DNA of 64,000 nucleotides from Cytophagales bacterium (lineage in GTDB: Bacteria; Bacteroidota; Bacteroidia; Cytophagales; Spirosomataceae), in assembly GCA_004292855.1 (NCBI GenBank), contig RDXN01000030.1, positions 186,001-250,000 of the forward strand, written 5' to 3'. Below the pieces are notes generated by a model. It was not told the origin of the DNA, did no database searches, and saw only the letters and a list, made by a program, of their open reading frames with translations. Shown here piece by piece: positions 8,405-16,183 of this stretch. Position 1 is the stretch's first letter. Each line of letters opens with the position of its first letter. A program made the translations under genes and the position numbers.

Positions 8405-8965
8405 ATGAAACGAAATACACTCGTTATGAAACACATCAAAACTGTTGCTGGCGCATTACTGCTGGTATCGTCGCTCACGTTGATGCCTTCGTGCGGTTCT
8501 GACAACAAAAACGAGTCGCGCACCGAAGACGCGATGGAGCGCACAGGCGACGCGATTGAAGCCGATGCCAAAGATGCCACGGCAGAGGCTCGTCAGGAAG
8601 CCCGCGAAGCAGGAAACGAGATTGACGAAGCTACCGACGATGCGGCTGCCAATTTCCGCCGGGAGCGCGACGAAGCCGTTGCCGACATCAAGGAGGAACA
8701 AAACAAGCTCGACGCCCGTATCGACAAGATGCAGGCCGACATTAAGCGTCAGGGAGCCAAAGTAAAGGCCGAAAGCCGCGAAGAACTGGCCGAGCTGGAG
8801 CAGGAGCGTAAGGAATTAGCCAACGACCTCGACAAGGCCCAGAACGCCACGGCAGCCGCCTGGAAAGACATCAAAGCTGGTTTCAAACAAGCGGGCCGCA
8901 GCATCGGCAATGCCTTCGACAAAGCCGAAGACAAGGTTGATCCTGATGGTAAGGATGATAATTAG
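8405..8965 (+). CDS. Coiled-coil lipoprotein, YtxH/ElaB-like composition
   Basis: A 186-residue predicted lipoprotein. The frame is open further upstream, but the ATG at 8405 gives a signal ending in LTLMPSC with the lipidation Cys at residue 30; a second ATG at 8426 is an alternative. The mature part is almost entirely charged alpha-helix rich in Ala, Glu, Lys and Asp with heptad periodicity, then a GKDDN tail. No enzyme motif is present. Such proteins are often stress-induced envelope components, but function is not assigned. It is preceded by a sigma-54 promoter candidate at 8357-8372 and followed directly by a palindrome. Confidence 0.75.
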   Translation: MKRNTLVMKHIKTVAGALLLVSSLTLMPSCGSDNKNESRTEDAMERTGDAIEADAKDATAEARQEAREAGNEIDEATDDAAANFRRERDEAVADIKEEQNKLDARIDKMQADIKRQGAKVKAESREELAELEQERKELANDLDKAQNATAAAWKDIKAGFKQAGRSIGNAFDKAEDKVDPDGKDDN

Positions 8966-8971
8966 GAGTTT

Positions 8972-9094
8972 TTTTGTCATGGCTCCGGCCACCCGGCCCG
9001 ACGCAGGAGGGATCTACTTCATTGACGCTCAACTTGAGAGTAAACCGAGTAGATCCCTCCTTCGTGGGGCCGGGTGGCCGGAGCCATGACAAAA
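8972..9094. repeat. GTCAT palindrome, copy 2 (extended arms)
   Basis: Same family as the copy at 3829-3943 (core GACGCAGGAGGGATCTA), but both arms carry a matched ~18-bp insertion (GGCTCCGGCCACCCGGCC and its complement) between GTCAT and the core. The ~42-bp arms have two mismatches. The loop contains the family motif GACGCTCAACTTGAG. It lies between the lipoprotein and the convergent GH95 gene. Confidence 0.9.
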
Positions 9095-9158
9095 CCGAAA
9101 AAAGTAGGATCATTTTTGTGGAAAATACCCCACACTCTTGTGTAACTTCCCCGCCACT

Positions 9159-11444
9159 TCAGAGGGGCTTCAACACCAACGTCTCGCCAACTGCGCACTC
9201 TTTTTCATAAAGTTTTGCGCTATTTTTTTGCCCATTTACCAGATACTCACCAACCAATCCATGCGCTAGCCGGAGCTTGCCACCGGCCAGACTTTTTACC
9301 CGAATTTCGGCCACGCGCCCCTCGCGTACGGTAGCTCCCACCTGAAACGCACCCTCCGTGCGGATTCGATCAAACGAGAGTTCGCGCCAGGTACGGGGCA
9401 GGCCGGGCAACACGAAAATACCCTCATCGCGGCTTTGCACGAGCAACTCCAACACGGCGTTTAGCGCACCAAAGCCCCCGTCGAGTTGCATGATCTCGCG
9501 GTTCTGCTTCTCCTTCGTCCAGTCGGGCGCGCCGAGGAAGCTCGTGCCGTTGTTGTTGGCGTTGTGGAGGGTGCCACGCCCCTCGTTGGTGAAGTTATCT
9601 TTCCAGAAATGAAGCCAGCTCACAGCCGCTTCGGGTTGGCCGGTCCGCGCCAACAGGGTACTCGCCCACGGCACACACCACCCCGACCAGCCGCCCGCCC
9701 CCCGGAACCGCCACGCCGACAGGCTATTATCCACGATTTTGCGTTGTGCGGGATCGTTCAGGTCGATGGTGGCGAAGGGGTAGATGCCCGCCAGATGCGA
9801 GTGGTGCCGGTGGCTTCCGTCGAGGTCTTTGCCCTGCCAGAGGCCGATGCGCTCGTTCGAGATGCTCCATTCAGACATAAAAACGCCCTTCACGAGCGAG
9901 TAGGCAGGTAATCGCTTGTCGACGTCGGCCCAGCGTGGGTCGATGGGCAAGTTTAGGGCGCGGGCGGCTTCGGGCAAAATCCGGCAAACGCGGTGCAGGG
10001 CTGCGAGTTGAAAACTAGCGTCGCGGCCCCAGGCGTTCTCGCCATCGCCCCCGTATTCGGGCGACACCGAAATGGGCAGGCTATAGCGTTTGCCCCCGGC
10101 GTAAGTTGAGTCAGAGACTTCTTCGAGCATGGCGTAATAGCCCTCGAAGGCTCCCACGAGCAGGGGCCAGGCGGTTTCGGAGAGAACTTGTTTGGCGTTG
10201 GGTTGGTCGAGGCCGTAGCGGTAATGTTGCCAGGCCATTTGGGCCATCCAGGCCGTGCAGGCGTGGTCGATGGTGCCGGTCCAGAACGTACCCACCACCC
10301 GGCAACGGTCGTCCACGGCGTGGGGCAACATTAACGCGCCCTTTCTGCCAAAGAATGACTCGCCGTTTTTCTGGAGCGTCGGCATCCAACCCTTCATCAT
10401 GGTCCAGAGTGGCCCAAAATGACTAAGCCGGTTGGTCGCCAACGCGGGCCAGTACATCATCTCGACGTTGATATTGAAATGATAATCGTTGCTCCAGGGT
10501 ACAATCTGGTAATCTTCCATAAAGGGCCCCTGCAATGTAGCCGCCACACCTTGCGGGGGCGTCACGCAGGCTTGCTTGTACAGGCCGTAATCCACAATTT
10601 CCTGCAAAGCCGGGTCGGGCAGGGAGATTTGAGGGACCGAGGCCCAGTAGTCGCGCCAGAATCTTGTATGGACTGTGTTGCCGATGTCCAAAATAGGATG
10701 CTGCTTTGGTCCATCCCAAGTTGGATCAACAATATATGTATTGATCAGAATTGAATTTGACTTAACCTGACAATCTACCCCAAGCCCATTGTCAGTGGGT
10801 AATAGTTGAACAAAGTTGAGTGAACCCGCCGAAACAGAAGAGGATGTTGGAGCGTTTATCCCTACTCTTTTCAATTGTTCCTGGGTATATTCCCATGCTG
10901 GCAGCAATTTAGTTTTAGTCTTTCCTACCAATTGTATTGGGAGCTGTACTTCAGCCAGGGCATCGTACAAATACTGCTTTATACCGATTTGGTAGAGCTT
11001 GCCCTGATTGAGGGCCTGAACAGTAATCTCCCCCTTCCCCATGTCCAACTCCCCCCGTTTCAGCGTCCAGCCTTCGGGCAGGGTAATGACTAGCCGCCCA
11101 CCGCCGAGTTGCTGCGGGTGCCCGAAGCCCCCATCGGCGGTTTTGGGGATGGCGAAGGCTTGGCGGATGCCCTTGTAGTCGCCCGCTTGCAGGAGCCGTT
11201 TTACATCCTGATAGGTTGTCTTGGCCGTGAACTCATTTCCACCCCGGTGGTCCCAGAAACCCGCGCGGGCAATGGTGATGTTGAGGGTACGCCCTTCACC
11301 CCAGACCATCAGCCCTTGCGTGCCGTTGCCGAGCAGGATGCCCGTGTGGGGGCGGGTAATTGGGAAATGCCAAATGAGGGGTTGGGTGGGTTGGGCGAGG
11401 GTCAGAATGGGCAACAAAACAAGGAGGCAGAGAAGCGGGCGCAT
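9159..11444 (-). CDS. GH95-family glycoside hydrolase (alpha-L-fucosidase type), secreted
   Basis: A 761-residue protein with an N-terminal signal peptide (ends near LTLAQPTQ), an N-terminal beta domain (GNGTQGLMVWGEG) and an (alpha/alpha)6 catalytic domain. Residues known to be catalytic in GH95 are visible: the Asn pair in YHFNINVEM, the acid Glu in ISVSPEYGGDG and the Asp in MQLDGGFG. This supports an inverting alpha-L-fucosidase or alpha-galactosidase acting on plant or host glycans outside the cytoplasmic membrane. No SusC/SusD pair or regulator is adjacent, so it is not part of a local polysaccharide-utilisation locus. The divergent neighbour is the McrB-like ATPase. Confidence 0.88.
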   Translation of the reverse strand: MRPLLCLLVLLPILTLAQPTQPLIWHFPITRPHTGILLGNGTQGLMVWGEGRTLNITIARAGFWDHRGGNEFTAKTTYQDVKRLLQAGDYKGIRQAFAIPKTADGGFGHPQQLGGGRLVITLPEGWTLKRGELDMGKGEITVQALNQGKLYQIGIKQYLYDALAEVQLPIQLVGKTKTKLLPAWEYTQEQLKRVGINAPTSSSVSAGSLNFVQLLPTDNGLGVDCQVKSNSILINTYIVDPTWDGPKQHPILDIGNTVHTRFWRDYWASVPQISLPDPALQEIVDYGLYKQACVTPPQGVAATLQGPFMEDYQIVPWSNDYHFNINVEMMYWPALATNRLSHFGPLWTMMKGWMPTLQKNGESFFGRKGALMLPHAVDDRCRVVGTFWTGTIDHACTAWMAQMAWQHYRYGLDQPNAKQVLSETAWPLLVGAFEGYYAMLEEVSDSTYAGGKRYSLPISVSPEYGGDGENAWGRDASFQLAALHRVCRILPEAARALNLPIDPRWADVDKRLPAYSLVKGVFMSEWSISNERIGLWQGKDLDGSHRHHSHLAGIYPFATIDLNDPAQRKIVDNSLSAWRFRGAGGWSGWCVPWASTLLARTGQPEAAVSWLHFWKDNFTNEGRGTLHNANNNGTSFLGAPDWTKEKQNREIMQLDGGFGALNAVLELLVQSRDEGIFVLPGLPRTWRELSFDRIRTEGAFQVGATVREGRVAEIRVKSLAGGKLRLAHGLVGEYLVNGQKNSAKLYEKECAVGETLVLKPL

Positions 11445-11535
11445 AGGCTACGAAACGGATTGAAGGGCAACGTTATATCTCCAAAAAAGCCATATCTTGC
11501 CCCTTCTACCCCAAACGATCCGCTCAACCTCTGTT

Positions 11536-13584
11536 ATGCGACTTATTGCCAAAAAAGATAGTGCCAATCCAACCCACCCGAATCTAGGGTTTATTCGACC
11601 CCTGTATCGACTCAACGAAGGCCGCTGGCAAACCGTAACTCACGCGCAGTTTCCGAATCCGGGCAAAGTGTTCGTAACCGCCGAATACAACGAGATCGAC
11701 GATAAATACCTGTCCGACGAATTATTTTTTGCTGATTTTCAGGTTAATACGCAGAGCTACACAACGAGTAACCCGTTCAGTTGCCAGTATGTGTCGTCGT
11801 ACGCGCAGACGCGTCAGCCCGAACCCCACGAGCTTTGCCCCATTTTTCCGCGCACCTTCGATGCCACCCAACTGCCTCTGCTCCACACGGCTTACGAAAC
11901 ACCGCTAACCTACGTGTTTCTCCAGATGGGAACCGACACGGTTGGCCCGTTTCAGGCCATTTACGAGCGCGACCTGTCCGACGACCGCAAGGAGTTCCGG
12001 CTCGCGGCTGTGCCTGCCGCCGAACTCGAACAACCCACCGCCTACGACGGCTGTGTGTATCGGTTCCGACGGGCCGATTATGTGGGGCTGGTACTCTCGG
12101 TCGATAATCACGAATACATCCGCGACGTGCGCGAGTTGCTCGAAAGTTCGGCCCCGCGCGAGACCATCTACGTGGGCGACACCGACGATTTGCTCCGGTG
12201 GGCCAAACAGGTGGTGCGCCCCGCCGAACGCCGGGAATTCTGGGAACGTGCCGAGCAGGTGCTCACCGCCGTTCCGCGCTCCACCGACCCCCTCGAACGC
12301 CAGAAATTAGCCCAACTCCGCGAATTGCTCACACAGGGCCAACGCTGGTTCAATGAACGGTTGCCGGAATTTATCGGGCAGTTTCTGACCGATCACCCGC
12401 TGGGCCAACAGGCTCTGGACGAATACCTGAAAGCCAACGAAGGACGGCTCTTTCGAGTGCCCGAAAAAAACACGACCGTCGTCAGCAAGGCCAGCCCGAC
12501 CGGAGCCGTTCCGGGCGATACTGTCGAGAGTTACCTCACTTTTGTGGGCGACTATATGGCCGAGTGTGGTCGCCCCCTCGACCGGACCGACCTGACGCAC
12601 TATCTCGTTACGCTTCACCAGAATTTCCTGACTGTACTGGCCGGGTTGCCGGGCGTGGGCAAAACCTCGCTGCTCACCCTGCTGGCGCGTGCATCGGGCC
12701 TACACGACCGCTTTTTACCCATATCGGTCGCGCGTGGATGGGTATCGTCGCGCGATTTGATTGGTTACCACAACCCGCTTACGGGGCAATTCCAACCCGC
12801 CCGGACAGGGATGTTCGATGTGTTGCGGCAGTGTAGCGACGAGGTGGAGCAGGGTCACGAACGCCCTTACTGGGTGCTGCTCGACGAAGCAAACCTCAGC
12901 CCGATGGAACATTATTGGTCTGATTTTGTGGGCCTGAGCGATCCCGAAACGGCCCGTGTGTTGCGCCTGAGCGAACAAACCCAGACCCTCACGCTCGGCC
13001 ACGGAATCCGGTTTGTGGCCACCATTAACTACGACCATACCACCGAACCGCTTTCGCCCCGGCTCATCGACCGGGCCGCTATTATCCGGCTCAAGCCGCT
13101 GGCCGGAGCCGACCTCGCCATCGGGCGCGACAGCCTGCCCCCGCTGCCGACCATCACGCCCCAAATGCCGTTCATGACCGAAACCCGGCGCAACGAGTGG
13201 TTCGGTACGACCGACGAAACCCGGCACCTGCTCTCCGATGAGGCCAACCTGCTCCTGCAACTACGGCAAGTACTCGACGACGAGCGCGTGGATTGGGGTA
13301 TGCCATTGCTGCTGAGTCCGCGCAAGCAAAAGGCCATCGTAAACCACACGGCCACACTTCGGCGGCTGTTGGGCGAAGAGATTGCTTATCCGTTGCTGGC
13401 CCTCGATTATGCCGTTGGGTTGCACCTGCTGCCCCTGTTGTCGGGTCGGGGCGAGGGGTTTGGCAAACGACTAGCCGAACTTCACGACCGCACGATTCGG
13501 ACGCTGCCCCTGTCGGCCCAAACCCTGCACCGGCTCATTCGGCTGGGGCAACAGCAGTATCATCAATACAACTTTTTTGTGTGA
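11536..13584 (+). CDS. McrB-like AAA+ ATPase with unassigned N-terminal region
   Basis: A 682-residue protein; the start is MRLIAKK at 11536, because the upstream extension is not protein-like. Residues ~1-330 match no domain I can name; an opening segment (GKVFVTAEYNEIDDKYLSDE) looks beta-rich. The AAA+ module of the dynein/MoxR/McrB type occupies ~340-560: Walker A GLPGVGKTS at ~370, Walker B WVLLDEANLS at ~446, sensor-1 region ATINYDHTTEPLSPRLIDRA at ~495. The McrB GTPase signature NTAD is not present in this form, so nucleotide preference is open. The stop overlaps the start of the nuclease gene by one base, indicating translational coupling. It probably drives that nuclease in an McrBC-like restriction complex. 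Confidence 0.8.
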   Translation: MRLIAKKDSANPTHPNLGFIRPLYRLNEGRWQTVTHAQFPNPGKVFVTAEYNEIDDKYLSDELFFADFQVNTQSYTTSNPFSCQYVSSYAQTRQPEPHELCPIFPRTFDATQLPLLHTAYETPLTYVFLQMGTDTVGPFQAIYERDLSDDRKEFRLAAVPAAELEQPTAYDGCVYRFRRADYVGLVLSVDNHEYIRDVRELLESSAPRETIYVGDTDDLLRWAKQVVRPAERREFWERAEQVLTAVPRSTDPLERQKLAQLRELLTQGQRWFNERLPEFIGQFLTDHPLGQQALDEYLKANEGRLFRVPEKNTTVVSKASPTGAVPGDTVESYLTFVGDYMAECGRPLDRTDLTHYLVTLHQNFLTVLAGLPGVGKTSLLTLLARASGLHDRFLPISVARGWVSSRDLIGYHNPLTGQFQPARTGMFDVLRQCSDEVEQGHERPYWVLLDEANLSPMEHYWSDFVGLSDPETARVLRLSEQTQTLTLGHGIRFVATINYDHTTEPLSPRLIDRAAIIRLKPLAGADLAIGRDSLPPLPTITPQMPFMTETRRNEWFGTTDETRHLLSDEANLLLQLRQVLDDERVDWGMPLLLSPRKQKAIVNHTATLRRLLGEEIAYPLLALDYAVGLHLLPLLSGRGEGFGKRLAELHDRTIRTLPLSAQTLHRLIRLGQQQYHQYNFFV

Positions 13585-15329
13585 TGACGCCCCCCCGTCT
13601 CATCGTGGTGATGCAACCCACTGCCGACGATGCGCTCCGGGCCGAGGTTCTCCCGCCCGACGCCCTCCCGCTGCGCCTGCCCGAAACGACGTACCTGACG
13701 TTTCTGCTCCATTACCCCGACTACGACGGTGATACACAACTGTGGGTAGGCGACGAGTCGTGGCCGCTCGAACCCCTGGCACCGGGCTGGTGGGTGGCTC
13801 GCGACCAACTCACCGACGAGAGTATCCGGGTGCGGTTCAACGATGTGGAGTCGGGCCTGCAACTGACCCTCAGACCCTCGTTCCGAAACCGGTTTGGGCA
13901 ATGCGTACTGCGGCTCACCAGCCCCGACGAGGAGACAATACCGCTCGGTACGCTTCTGTTTACCAACACCAAAGCCTCCGAAGCCCAACTGGGCCGCATG
14001 CTCGTGTATTTGTGGGAACGGCAAACCGGCTGGTTCGATGGCCCCTCGCGGGTAGGCGTAGATCACCTCTTGCCGCCCGATTCGGTGTTCGGAACGCTCG
14101 CCCGGCTCCGGGCCGATCTGCTGTTTCTGCACCGCCAACAACCGTTGTTCCGGCTCTTGCCCCAAACCCGGTTGTTGCCCGTTCGGCAACGGCTCGCCAA
14201 CCCCACCCCCGACCAACTGACCGAAGCGGCCCTCGCCTTCGTGCTCGAAAACCCATATTGTCTCGAACCCGTCGAAGCAATTGATTCGACCACGCTGATC
14301 TGGCAACAAACGCCCTATCGCCTTCGCGAGACCGAAACCGACCTGCTCCACGAGAACACTGACACCCCCGAAAACCGGCTCCTGCACGGCTACCTGACCG
14401 ACGTGGCCCAATACCTGGCCACCCTGCCCGAAACCCTCGCGGCAAACAGCTATGCCGAGGCCCCTGTTTGGCAACGCGAGGCCATGACCCGCCGGATTCG
14501 GGCCGAAGCGGGCCGATTGCTCCAACTCATCACCGACTGGCAGGCCTTCGCCCAGGTGTATCTGCCCGTGCGCTACCCGGAGTTTGTCTTGCCCAACGCG
14601 CTGACGGGTTTCGACCACAGCGACCACTACCGCCACACGGGGCGGCTAATCCGAACGTGGTTCAGCACCGGGCGGGCCGTTGGGCTGGGGGCCGAACCGT
14701 CGCTGTCGGGTATCCGGTCGGTCGATACGCTCTACGAACTGGTATGTTTGTTTCGGTGGCTCGATGCCTGGCAACAACAGGGCTACGTGTGGCAATCGTT
14801 CGAGCCTGCCCCCAAGGCAATGCCCTCACCCCATGAGCGACGCCCTGAACAAGGTTTTTACTACCTCAATCACCCCAACGGAAGCCGGGTCCTGATCGCC
14901 TACGAGTGCCTGCCTTCGCATTACCAGATCACCGTTCCCTACCGCAAGTCGATGCCCCTCCGGCCCGATTTCGTTGTGGAGTGGACCACTGCCGAGGGGC
15001 ACAGTCACTACCTGGTTGCCGATGCCAAATTTCGGCCTGCCCTGCCCGTGCGTGAGCATGAGTTACCCGGTTTGGTCATGAAGTACGGGCATGGTATCAG
15101 CCCCGACCGTTCGCGTCGACCAGCACCCACCAACCGGGGGTTACTGTTGCTGCACCCGACGGTGCCGCCCAATGTGGCGAGTGGACGCGAGGGGTTCTGG
15201 TTTTGGCAATTCCCCCGTTTCGACCCTTTCGGCGATCAGCCTGCCCCCCTGCAAATTGGGCAGGTGGCCGTGTCGGTCGACAACTCCGACGATTATTTGG
15301 GCCGGTTAGTAAACCGACTCCTGTCCTGA
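13584..15329 (+). CDS. DUF2357 / McrC-like PD-(D/E)XK nuclease subunit
   Basis: A 581-residue protein whose ATG overlaps the upstream TGA (TGATG), so the much longer upstream frame extension is rejected. The N-terminal ~250 residues are a beta-rich domain followed by a helical segment with PENRLLHGYL, as in DUF2357 proteins. The C-terminal nuclease carries RPDFVVE at ~460 and DAKF at ~479, the PD...(D/E)xK signature, followed by KYGHGI. In McrBC systems the nuclease subunit binds the AAA+ ring of the partner. The pairing here (with 11536-13584) suggests restriction of modified or invading DNA, but target and specificity are unknown. Confidence 0.78.
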   Translation: MTPPRLIVVMQPTADDALRAEVLPPDALPLRLPETTYLTFLLHYPDYDGDTQLWVGDESWPLEPLAPGWWVARDQLTDESIRVRFNDVESGLQLTLRPSFRNRFGQCVLRLTSPDEETIPLGTLLFTNTKASEAQLGRMLVYLWERQTGWFDGPSRVGVDHLLPPDSVFGTLARLRADLLFLHRQQPLFRLLPQTRLLPVRQRLANPTPDQLTEAALAFVLENPYCLEPVEAIDSTTLIWQQTPYRLRETETDLLHENTDTPENRLLHGYLTDVAQYLATLPETLAANSYAEAPVWQREAMTRRIRAEAGRLLQLITDWQAFAQVYLPVRYPEFVLPNALTGFDHSDHYRHTGRLIRTWFSTGRAVGLGAEPSLSGIRSVDTLYELVCLFRWLDAWQQQGYVWQSFEPAPKAMPSPHERRPEQGFYYLNHPNGSRVLIAYECLPSHYQITVPYRKSMPLRPDFVVEWTTAEGHSHYLVADAKFRPALPVREHELPGLVMKYGHGISPDRSRRPAPTNRGLLLLHPTVPPNVASGREGFWFWQFPRFDPFGDQPAPLQIGQVAVSVDNSDDYLGRLVNRLLS

Positions 15330-15391
15330 TTGGTTGATTGATTAGTTGGTTGAGCAAACGTCTGGTCAACCAATCAATCAATCAATCAACT
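15328..15391. repeat. TGATTGATT palindrome
   Basis: Arms built from repeats of GATT and GGTTG (TGATTGGTTGATTGATTAGT and its approximate complement) flank a short centre. It begins inside the stop codon of the nuclease gene and ends 3 bp before the CrtA-like start. Its sequence is unrelated to the GTCATCCCG family. Confidence 0.75.
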
Positions 15392-15393
15392 AA

Positions 15394-16131
15394 ATGTCCC
15401 TCGTAACGGTTACTGTGTTGCATTACCGCCCAATGGCCCGCTTCCGGGCCTTTGCCAACATGGGCCGTGCCTTGCTCAAACCGTTTAAGGCCGAAGGATT
15501 GCGTTTTCAGAAACTGTTGGGTAGCGGCATCAACTTTGGCCTTGTGCCCAACCTCTCGACCTACGTATTTCTGGGCGTTTGGGACAGTGAGCAACAGGCC
15601 AACACCTTTCTGCAATCGCCCCACTTCGCCACCCTCAGGCGCGGCACCGATCAGGTCGGTACGCTCTTTCTCGAACCCTACCACGCCCACGGTCTTTGGG
15701 ACGGGGTGAACCCCTTTACAGAGAACAGTGACGGTCCGACGCTTCGGCAGCGAACAGCGAACAGTGAGCAACCACAAGCTGATCGCCGTTCGCCCGTTGC
15801 TGATAATAGTTCGCCCGTCGCTGTGCTGACACGTGCCACCATTCGCACGGGTGCGTTGCCCGATTTTTGGCGGCACGTGCCTGCCGCCCGCCAACGACTT
15901 TTAGATCATAAAGACAACCTTTTGTTTGCCATCGGCGTGGGGGAGCGGCCCATTACGCAGCAATGCACGATCAGCGTTTGGCGCAACCGGGCCGCCGTTG
16001 AGCAGTTTGCGTATCGGCAAAGCGGTCATAAAGAAGTGGTCCGCCGAACCCGCGATAAACGCTGGTATGATGAGGAGTTATTTGCCCGATTTCGGGTGAT
16101 TCGTGCCGAGGGTTTCACTTTTTCCTTGTAA
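15394..16131 (+). CDS. CrtA-like (spheroidene monooxygenase family) protein
   Basis: A 245-residue protein resembling the haem-dependent carotenoid monooxygenase CrtA: an N-terminal half with a ferredoxin-like dimeric barrel (FGLVPNLSTYVFLGVWDSE) and a C-terminal half with the conserved GVGERPITQQCTISVWRN and RDKRWYDEELFARF. Between the halves a ~35-residue polar linker (ENSDGPTLRQ to DNSSPVAV) is encoded by DNA that looks like an absorbed intergenic repeat (15718-15835). No other carotenoid genes are in the window, so substrate and pathway are uncertain. A candidate promoter for the next gene overlaps its stop. Confidence 0.75.
   Translation: MSLVTVTVLHYRPMARFRAFANMGRALLKPFKAEGLRFQKLLGSGINFGLVPNLSTYVFLGVWDSEQQANTFLQSPHFATLRRGTDQVGTLFLEPYHAHGLWDGVNPFTENSDGPTLRQRTANSEQPQADRRSPVADNSSPVAVLTRATIRTGALPDFWRHVPAARQRLLDHKDNLLFAIGVGERPITQQCTISVWRNRAAVEQFAYRQSGHKEVVRRTRDKRWYDEELFARFRVIRAEGFTFSL
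15718..15835. repeat. GAACAGTGA/GCGAACAG repeat embedded in a coding region
   Basis: Inside the CrtA-like gene, short units GAACAGTGACG, GCGAACAGCGAACAGTGAGC and, in the opposite sense, GTTCGCCCGTTGCTG and GTTCGCCCGTCGCTG form a degenerate inverted repeat. The insert keeps the reading frame and encodes a low-complexity polar linker. It resembles intergenic palindromes such as those elsewhere in this window. Confidence 0.55.
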
Positions 16132-16156
16132 TCCAACAGGAAAAATTGTTATTTTG
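16126..16156 (+). promoter_or_regulatory. Candidate promoter of the ppiD-like gene
   Basis: TTG at 16126-16128 (overlapping the end of the CrtA-like gene) is followed after 20 nt by TTATTTTG at 16149-16156, one mismatch from TAnnTTTG. Spacing fits a Bacteroidota housekeeping promoter for the ORF starting at 16184. Confidence 0.4.
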
Positions 16157-16183
16157 CGGGTCAAAATTTTGTGTATATCGAAT

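Noticed and set aside
13293-13583. Long upstream extension of the nuclease gene
   Set aside because: It overlaps the conserved end of the ATPase in another frame; the TGATG junction at 13582-13586 gives a coupled start.
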